Shown: piece after piece, positions 7,097 through 11,365 of the stretch
How the letters are laid out: every line of letters begins with the position of its first letter
How positions within the stretch are numbered: the stretch's first letter is position 1
Source: W0P28-013 sp963621145
GTDB taxonomy: Bacteria > Bacteroidota > Bacteroidia > Bacteroidales > Paludibacteraceae
Assembly: GCA_963621145.1 (NCBI GenBank)
Contig: CAVFDI010000053.1
Coordinates: 1 to 11,365 of the forward strand
Direction of reading: 5' to 3'
Length of the DNA: 11,365 nucleotides
The notes under the pieces: generated by a model
What the model saw: the letters and a program-made list of their open reading frames with translations, nothing else
The model's database searches: none
What the model was told of the DNA's origin: nothing
Program-made: the position numbers and the translations under genes

Positions 7097-7855
7097 ATGA
7101 AAACTCTCGTGCGTTTGCTCACATATTGCCTTGTTGCGCTAGTTGCCACATCGTGTTACACACGGCGTGTGGTTGGCTTGTTGCAAGAACGCAACAGTCT
7201 GCCTACCTACGAACAGGGAGTTTATCACGAATATCGCTTGCGCAAAAACGACGAACTCACGCTGCGTATAATCACTGCAAATACCGAATCGGCGGCCATG
7301 TTTGGTGGCAATCGTGTTTCGATGAACTCGAATAATGGTGGCATTACCTATCCAATTCACGAAGATGGCACCATCGATATTCCCTATTTGAGCCACATTC
7401 CCGTGGAGGGCATGACACTAGAGGAGGCCGAAGTGTTCGTAACCTCTCAACTGAAACCTTACATTCCCGATGCGCAGGTGAAATTGGCTCTCTCGACCAG
7501 CACTTTTTGCGTGATTGGCGATGCGGGGCGAGGCTATTACAGCATCTACAAAGAGCGGCTCACCATCTATCAGGCATTGGCGCTGTGTGGCGGCTTGAAC
7601 GACTCGGGCGACTATGGCAATGTGAAAATTGTGCGCGAAACCAACGATGGTACGAAGATCGTATCGTTCGACTTGCGCTCAAAAAGCCTCATCGATTCGG
7701 AGTATTACTACATCTATCCCAACGATATCATCTATGTAGATGTAACAAAAAAGAAATTTTGGGCAGTCAATTCCTACTCGGGCTTCCTGAGCATCATCAC
7801 ATCGTCGCTCTCGCTGTTGCTCACAGTTTGGAATTTGGTGCTGACTTATAGATAA
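7097..7855 (+). CDS. Polysaccharide export outer-membrane lipoprotein (Wza/BexD-like), second paralogue
   Basis: A 252-residue lipoprotein, clearly a duplicate of the preceding gene. The signal peptide MKTLVRLLTYCLVALVATSC ends in lipobox Cys20. The Poly_export domain is about 44-132 (YRLRKNDELTLRI), the SLBB domain about 137-214 (FCVIGDAGRGYYSIYKERLT), and a C-terminal hydrophobic segment about 227-250. Shared with the first copy: IYQALA-CG, FDLR-KSLI-SE-YYI-PND-IYV. The ATG at 7097 is used rather than the TTG at 7094 directly before it. The two genes may form a mixed channel or serve separate states; the sequence does not decide. Likely co-transcribed from 6248 with the gene before it. Confidence 0.9.
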   Translation: MKTLVRLLTYCLVALVATSCYTRRVVGLLQERNSLPTYEQGVYHEYRLRKNDELTLRIITANTESAAMFGGNRVSMNSNNGGITYPIHEDGTIDIPYLSHIPVEGMTLEEAEVFVTSQLKPYIPDAQVKLALSTSTFCVIGDAGRGYYSIYKERLTIYQALALCGGLNDSGDYGNVKIVRETNDGTKIVSFDLRSKSLIDSEYYYIYPNDIIYVDVTKKKFWAVNSYSGFLSIITSSLSLLLTVWNLVLTYR

Positions 7856-7856
7856 A

Positions 7857-8044
7857 GGTAGGTTCTAAAAATTATCTTTGCAAGAATTTTTGAATTTTCG
7901 AAGGAGCAGGGTGTCCTGTGGCTGAGAAAGGACGAAAAAGTATGCCGATTAGAAACGAAAATTCGCAAAGAGCGATGAAAACCGCAAAACATCTAGTAAC
8001 TTACCGAAGAAAAATATAAAAGCGTAGAATTTTTAGAACCTACC
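7857..8044. repeat. 188-bp segment bounded by perfect 17-bp inverted repeats
   Basis: The left arm GGTAGGTTCTAAAAATT (7857-7873) is the exact reverse complement of the right arm (8028-8044). The left arm begins 2 bp after the preceding stop codon; the right arm ends 8 bp before the kinase ATG. A -7 box pointing at the kinase sits at the inner edge of the left arm. Size and position resemble the invertible promoters ahead of Bacteroides surface polysaccharide genes, where site-specific recombinases flip segments of roughly this length. An RNA stem closing a structured leader is the alternative, and a small mobile element a third; no target-site duplication is seen. No recombinase gene is in the window. 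Confidence 0.8.
7873..7880 (+). promoter_or_regulatory. -7 box facing the tyrosine kinase gene, inside the inverted-repeat segment
   Basis: TATCTTTG fits TAnnTTTG; its first base is the last base of the left repeat arm. No TTTG lies at the -33 position (around 7850), so the match is partial. A start near 7887 would leave the left arm out of the transcript and give a leader of about 165 nt. Confidence 0.45.
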
Positions 8045-8052
8045 AAGAATTT

Positions 8053-10482
8053 ATGGCTGAAGATACGAACTATACACAACCGCAAGTGACACGCACCGCC
8101 GAGGAGGACGAAGAGGAATCGTCGTTCAACATCATGGAGTGGGTCGGACTTTTGTTGCACCATTGGTACCTGCTGCTCATTGGATTGGTCATTGGTTTGG
8201 GCGTTGCCTACTACCAAAACCGCAGTTGGACGCCGCAATTTTCCACCGAACTGAAAATGATGATCGAGGATAATTCGTCGAATCAATATTCGTTTATGCA
8301 AGGTTTTGGCGCAGGCGCAGGCGGCTATCGCAGTAGCAACAACCAGCTGCTGTTGCTCCATTCGTACAGCATGATGCGCCAAACGGTAGAGAGCCTGCCT
8401 TTCGACGTGGAATTTTTCACGCGCGGACGCTTCAAAACCACAAGTTTCTACGGTCGCGAACCAGTCAGCATCGAGCATATTTATCTCGCTCCCGAAGCCT
8501 ATTCGTGCGAATTTATTTTCGAACAACTCGAGGGCGATAGTTTTGCCATTCGTCCAAACATCGAAGATTCGGAAGTGGTGATTGGCGGACACTACGATGT
8601 GCCGTTCGAGCATTCGCTTATGTTTGCCACGGTTCATCGCAAATATGCTATCAATCCTGGCGAAAAAATCTTGTTCCGTTTCCGCTCCGTGGAATCGCTC
8701 GAAGAAGAGTTTTACGGTCGCCTTGGCGTTGGCTGGGCCGACGAGATGTCGTCGGTGCTTAGCATTTCGTTGGTCGGCACCGAACCCGCTCGCGATGCCG
8801 ATTTTCTGAACATGTTGGCGCAGAAATTCATCGACAATAACCTCGAGCGCAAAAATGCTGAAGCCATACGCACCATCGATTTCATCGACGACCAGTTGAA
8901 GATAATCTCGGTCGATCTTTCCGAATCGGAGGGACGTTTGCGTGCCTACCGTCGCGAAAACAACATCATCGATGTGAACAGTTACATGGGCGATGTGATG
9001 GCGAAACTTTCTGCTTTGGCCGATCGCAAAGTGGAACTCGATCAGAAAGAACGCTATTTCAACTATCTGTCGAATTATCTGAAAGATAATATTGTGGAAG
9101 ATGTGCTGGTTGCGCCTACGAGCATTGGTGTGTCGGATCCTACGCTGCTCGATTTGGTGAGTCAGTACAACAAACTGCAACTCGACCGCGCCGAGATTGG
9201 CGAGAAAAACCCGAACTATGCTCGCTATACCAAACAGATGGAGCAGGTGCGCAATATGTTGCTTGAGGTGCTTCGCAATGTGCGCAGCGTCTACGATCTC
9301 GATTTAAAAAACTACGAAGAGGAATATAACCGCGCTGTGGCCGAAAGCAAAGAGTTGCCCGAAAAGGAGAACACCATGATAAACATGGAGCGCGAGTACA
9401 AAATTAACGATAGTTACTACACTTTCCTGTTGCAAAAACGCAGCGAGGCGCAAATTCGCAAGGCATCGAATGTGCCTGACAACTCGGTGCTGCAGCCTGC
9501 GCGCATTGGTGGTGTGGTGAATGGTGGCTCAACCTCGAAAACATACACCACATTTGGCTTGTTCGGACTGCTTGTGCCTGTCGCTTTCCTTGTGCTGCGC
9601 GAATTGCTCAACTTTACCATTCGTGCCGAGAAAGATATTCAGAAGGTTACGCGCTATTTTCCGCTTATTGGCAGCATTCGGCATACCAAAACGAATAGCG
9701 AACATCCTATTCTCTCTACGCAAAGCACAAAATCGGCCTTCACCGAGTCGCTGCGTGGCATTCGTACGCGTCTCGAATCCATCGCACAGCGCAAATCGCC
9801 TATCACGGTGATGATTACTTCGGCCGAATCGGGCGATGGCAAAACCTATTTCTCGGCCAATATGGCAGGCGTTTATAGTCTTATCAGTCACAAAACCCTG
9901 CTGATGGACCTTGACTTGCGCAAACCGAGCGTTGCGCCGTTGCTGCACAAACATCACAAAGGCATTACACACTATTTAATAGGCGACATCACGCTCGACG
10001 AAGCCATTATTCACGACGAAGAGCTCGGTTTCGACATTCTGTTGGGTGGCACAGTGCCGCCAAATCCGGGCGAACTTATCCGCAGCGAAAAGATGCGCGC
10101 CACCATCGAAGAACTCAAGCGTCGCTACGATTACATCATCATCGATACTAGCCCGCTTGGACTTGTGGCCGATGCCTTTGCGCTGGTGCGCCAAGTGGAT
10201 GTGAACCTGCTGGTGGCTCGTTGTGCCAAGACCAACAAAGGCTTCTTCCGCAGTTTTGCCGAGCGCATCAAAGACGACGACATGCCAAACACCTACATCG
10301 TGCTCAACGATGTCGATATCAAGAAACTTGGTAAATATGGTTACGGCTATGGCTATGGCTACGGCTATGGTTATGGCTATGGCTATGGCTATGGCTACGG
10401 ATATTACGGCTCAAACGGCAAAAAGAAGAAACACAAAGATAGCTATTATGTAAAAGCCGATTTCGAAGACGACGACGAGTAA
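8053..10482 (+). CDS. Wzc-like polysaccharide co-polymerase / BY-type tyrosine autokinase
   Basis: An 809-residue inner-membrane protein that controls length and export of a surface polysaccharide by cycles of tyrosine autophosphorylation. The first membrane segment is about 34-54 (LLLHHWYLLLIGLVIGLG); the periplasmic Wzz-type region with long helices runs about 60-495; the second membrane segment is about 500-518. The cytoplasmic kinase follows: Walker A SAESGDGKT (590-598), Walker A' LLMDLDLRKPS (616-626), Walker B YIIIDTSP (694-701). The tail is a Tyr-Gly run (762-785) with 13 tyrosines, then KKKKHK, then YY (798-799) and an acidic end, the autophosphorylation cluster. Length is normal. 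It follows two Wza-like lipoproteins, but an inverted-repeat segment intervenes. No cognate phosphatase or glycosyltransferase is adjacent. Confidence 0.93.
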   Translation: MAEDTNYTQPQVTRTAEEDEEESSFNIMEWVGLLLHHWYLLLIGLVIGLGVAYYQNRSWTPQFSTELKMMIEDNSSNQYSFMQGFGAGAGGYRSSNNQLLLLHSYSMMRQTVESLPFDVEFFTRGRFKTTSFYGREPVSIEHIYLAPEAYSCEFIFEQLEGDSFAIRPNIEDSEVVIGGHYDVPFEHSLMFATVHRKYAINPGEKILFRFRSVESLEEEFYGRLGVGWADEMSSVLSISLVGTEPARDADFLNMLAQKFIDNNLERKNAEAIRTIDFIDDQLKIISVDLSESEGRLRAYRRENNIIDVNSYMGDVMAKLSALADRKVELDQKERYFNYLSNYLKDNIVEDVLVAPTSIGVSDPTLLDLVSQYNKLQLDRAEIGEKNPNYARYTKQMEQVRNMLLEVLRNVRSVYDLDLKNYEEEYNRAVAESKELPEKENTMINMEREYKINDSYYTFLLQKRSEAQIRKASNVPDNSVLQPARIGGVVNGGSTSKTYTTFGLFGLLVPVAFLVLRELLNFTIRAEKDIQKVTRYFPLIGSIRHTKTNSEHPILSTQSTKSAFTESLRGIRTRLESIAQRKSPITVMITSAESGDGKTYFSANMAGVYSLISHKTLLMDLDLRKPSVAPLLHKHHKGITHYLIGDITLDEAIIHDEELGFDILLGGTVPPNPGELIRSEKMRATIEELKRRYDYIIIDTSPLGLVADAFALVRQVDVNLLVARCAKTNKGFFRSFAERIKDDDMPNTYIVLNDVDIKKLGKYGYGYGYGYGYGYGYGYGYGYGYYGSNGKKKKHKDSYYVKADFEDDDE
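10336..10410 (+). repeat. In-frame 6-bp (TAY-GGN) repeat coding the tyrosine tail
   Basis: About twelve TAY-GGN hexamers (mostly TATGGC, some TACGGC or TATGGT) code alternating Tyr and Gly at residues 762-785 of the kinase. Each unit is two whole codons, so gain or loss by slippage keeps the frame and changes only the number of phosphorylatable tyrosines. Confidence 0.9.
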
Positions 10483-10554
10483 TATAAAATTATCGTTTGT
10501 AACATATTGATAATCAGAAAATTACGAGAAATAAAAAATATTTTTCGCAATAGG

Positions 10555-10586
10555 TTTGGTCAGTCCAAAAATAAGTTGTAATTTTG
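10555..10586 (+). promoter_or_regulatory. Bacteroidota-type promoter for the rpmB operon
   Basis: TTTG at 10555-10558, a 20-nt spacer, then TAATTTTG at 10579-10586: a full consensus match. Start near 10593 gives a leader of about 40 nt before the rpmB ATG. The 10483-10554 gap before it has no convincing terminator; the ATTATC/GATAAT pair (10489-10514) is a weak AT-rich stem. Confidence 0.65.
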
Positions 10587-10632
10587 CAGACCAATTTTTA
10601 GGGAAGAATAGAAACGAAAAAACATAAGTAAA

Positions 10633-10893
10633 ATGTCAAAAATTTGTCAGATTACCGGTAAAAAAGCAATGATTGGAAACAATGTTTCGCACTCGAAGCG
10701 CCGCACAAAACGCTCGTTCGATGTGAACTTGTTCAGAAAAAAATTCTACTATGTAGAAAATCAATGCTGGATCAGCCTGCGCTTGTCGGCTGCAGGACTT
10801 CGCACTATCAATAAGAAAGGTTTGGATGCCGCTCTGAAAGAGGCCATTGCCAAAGGATATTGCGATTGGAGTGATATTCGTATAATCGCTTAA
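10633..10893 (+). CDS. rpmB: 50S ribosomal protein L28
   Basis: An 86-residue basic protein of the large ribosomal subunit. It begins MSKICQITGKKAMIGNNVSH, has the SKRRTKRSFDVNL segment (21-33) and an ISLRLSAAGLRTINKKG core, all typical of bacterial L28, and the length is usual for Bacteroidota. First gene of a three-gene cluster, 18 bp before rpmG. No Shine-Dalgarno sequence before its ATG. Confidence 0.96.
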   Translation: MSKICQITGKKAMIGNNVSHSKRRTKRSFDVNLFRKKFYYVENQCWISLRLSAAGLRTINKKGLDAALKEAIAKGYCDWSDIRIIA

Positions 10894-10897
10894 TTTT

Positions 10898-10903
10898 AGG
10901 AGG
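10898..10903 (+). promoter_or_regulatory. Shine-Dalgarno sequence of rpmG
   Basis: A perfect AGGAGG 8 nt before the GTG at 10912. Strong Shine-Dalgarno sites are uncommon in Bacteroidota; this one supports the GTG start. Confidence 0.65.
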
Positions 10904-10911
10904 ATACAACA

Positions 10912-11100
10912 GTGGCTAAGAAATCTAAAGAAGCGCGCGTGCAAGTCATTTTGGAGTGCACAGAACACAAAGACAGTGGTATGCCAGGTACTTCGCGTTA
11001 CATCACGACGAAAAACCGCAAAAATACCCCCGAGCGTCTTGAGTTGAAAAAGTACAACCCAATCTTGAAAAGGGTTACCATTCACAGAGAAATCAAATAA
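10912..11100 (+). CDS. rpmG: 50S ribosomal protein L33
   Basis: A 62-residue basic large-subunit protein: MAKKSKEARVQVILECTEH, then SRYITTKNRKNTPERLELKK and a C-terminal YNPILKRVTIHREIK, matching the L33 core. Only one cysteine (Cys16) is present, so it is not a zinc-ribbon (four-Cys) type. It starts with GTG, preceded by AGGAGG. Second gene of the rpmB cluster, 13 bp before the next ORF. Confidence 0.95.
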   Translation: MAKKSKEARVQVILECTEHKDSGMPGTSRYITTKNRKNTPERLELKKYNPILKRVTIHREIK

Positions 11101-11113
11101 TTAAGGCACTACT

Positions 11114-11266
11114 ATGGCAAAGAAAGCAGTCGCAACGTTACAGAAAGGCGAAGGCCGTGGTTATTCCAAGGTCATCAAAATGGTTAAATCGCCTAAGACA
11201 GGAGCATACGTGTTCCAAGAGGAGATGGTCTTGAATGAAAAAGTGAAAGATTATTTCGCAAAATAA
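11114..11266 (+). CDS. DUF4295-type small conserved protein
   Basis: A 50-residue, lysine-rich ORF: MAKKAVATLQKGEGRGYSKV, then KMVKSPKTGAYVFQEEMV and KVKDYFAK at the end. Small proteins of this kind follow rpmB-rpmG in Bacteroidota and are annotated DUF4295; ftsY often comes next, but here the window ends first. The KSPKTGAYVF segment resembles ribosome-associated small proteins, so a ribosomal link is likely though unproven. Confidence 0.88.
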   Translation: MAKKAVATLQKGEGRGYSKVIKMVKSPKTGAYVFQEEMVLNEKVKDYFAK

Positions 11267-11299
11267 GATTTTTGTTCATCTTTTTATCATAACTTAGAG

Positions 11300-11328
11300 A
11301 TCCTCGTGTCGTTTGTCGATATGAGGAT
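11300..11328 (+). terminator. Rho-independent terminator of the rpmB operon
   Basis: A 12-bp stem with two G-U pairs (ATCCTCGTGTCG / CGATATGAGGAT) around a 5-nt TTTGT loop, followed by TTTCTTTGTTTG. It lies 33 nt after the DUF4295-type stop codon. The remaining bases to 11365 hold no recognisable gene. Confidence 0.7.
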
Positions 11329-11365
11329 TTCTTTGTTTGATTTACGGAAGATAGTTAGTAGTGAG

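Noticed and set aside
7905..8027. A TPP riboswitch, suggested by GGGTGTCC...GGCTGAGA and a later GCGTAG
   Set aside because: The ACCC and CTGATCT parts and the conserved GCGTAGGGA ending are missing, and the downstream gene is not linked to thiamine.
7993..9180. A 395-codon open frame on the minus strand
   Set aside because: Antisense to the tyrosine kinase gene; composition is typical of a shadow frame and no family motif is visible.

Overview
The window looks like chromosomal DNA of a Bacteroidota member, most likely Bacteroidales. Four upstream regions carry a good match to the Bacteroidota promoter (TAnnTTTG -7 box, usually with a TTTG-like -33 box 19-20 nt upstream), and most genes lack a Shine-Dalgarno sequence. 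The cluster rpmB-rpmG-small DUF4295-type protein is typical of the phylum, as are a CBM20-CBM20-GH77 4-alpha-glucanotransferase and paired outer-membrane lipoproteins of the polysaccharide-export family followed by a Wzc-type tyrosine autokinase. The species cannot be fixed from the sequence.

Layout: (1) 1-1611: an intact AAA ATPase/DUF4143 gene flanked on both sides by 33-bp-period direct repeats; the two 50-bp copies match at 48 of 50 positions. (2) 1659-2212, minus strand: a small toxin-antitoxin relic. A 58-residue ORF is intact, and the vapD toxin gene behind it is dead (one frameshift, two in-frame stops); a hairpin terminator follows. (3) 2286-3224, minus: prs (PRPP synthase). (4) 3512-6199, plus: DPE2-like malQ, divergent from prs, with a strong promoter match and a leader of about 150 nt. 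(5) 6275-10482, plus: two paralogous Wza-like lipoproteins and a Wzc-like BY-kinase whose tail is a long Tyr-Gly repeat. A 188-bp segment bounded by perfect 17-bp inverted repeats, with a -7 box just inside one arm, separates the second lipoprotein from the kinase. (6) 10633-11266, plus: rpmB, rpmG and the DUF4295-type gene, ended by a hairpin terminator.

How they work together: prs, malQ and the ribosomal genes are housekeeping. The wza/wza/wzc set is an export and length-control module for a surface polysaccharide, but no glycosyltransferase, flippase or polymerase lies in the window. The repeat-flanked ATPase and the decayed vapD are accessory material next to the housekeeping genes. The most noteworthy signals are the inverted-repeat-bounded segment before the kinase gene (candidate invertible promoter or structured leader), the repeat-flanked ATPase cassette, and the toxin-dead/antitoxin-intact VapD pair, whose small partner is only 58 codons long.
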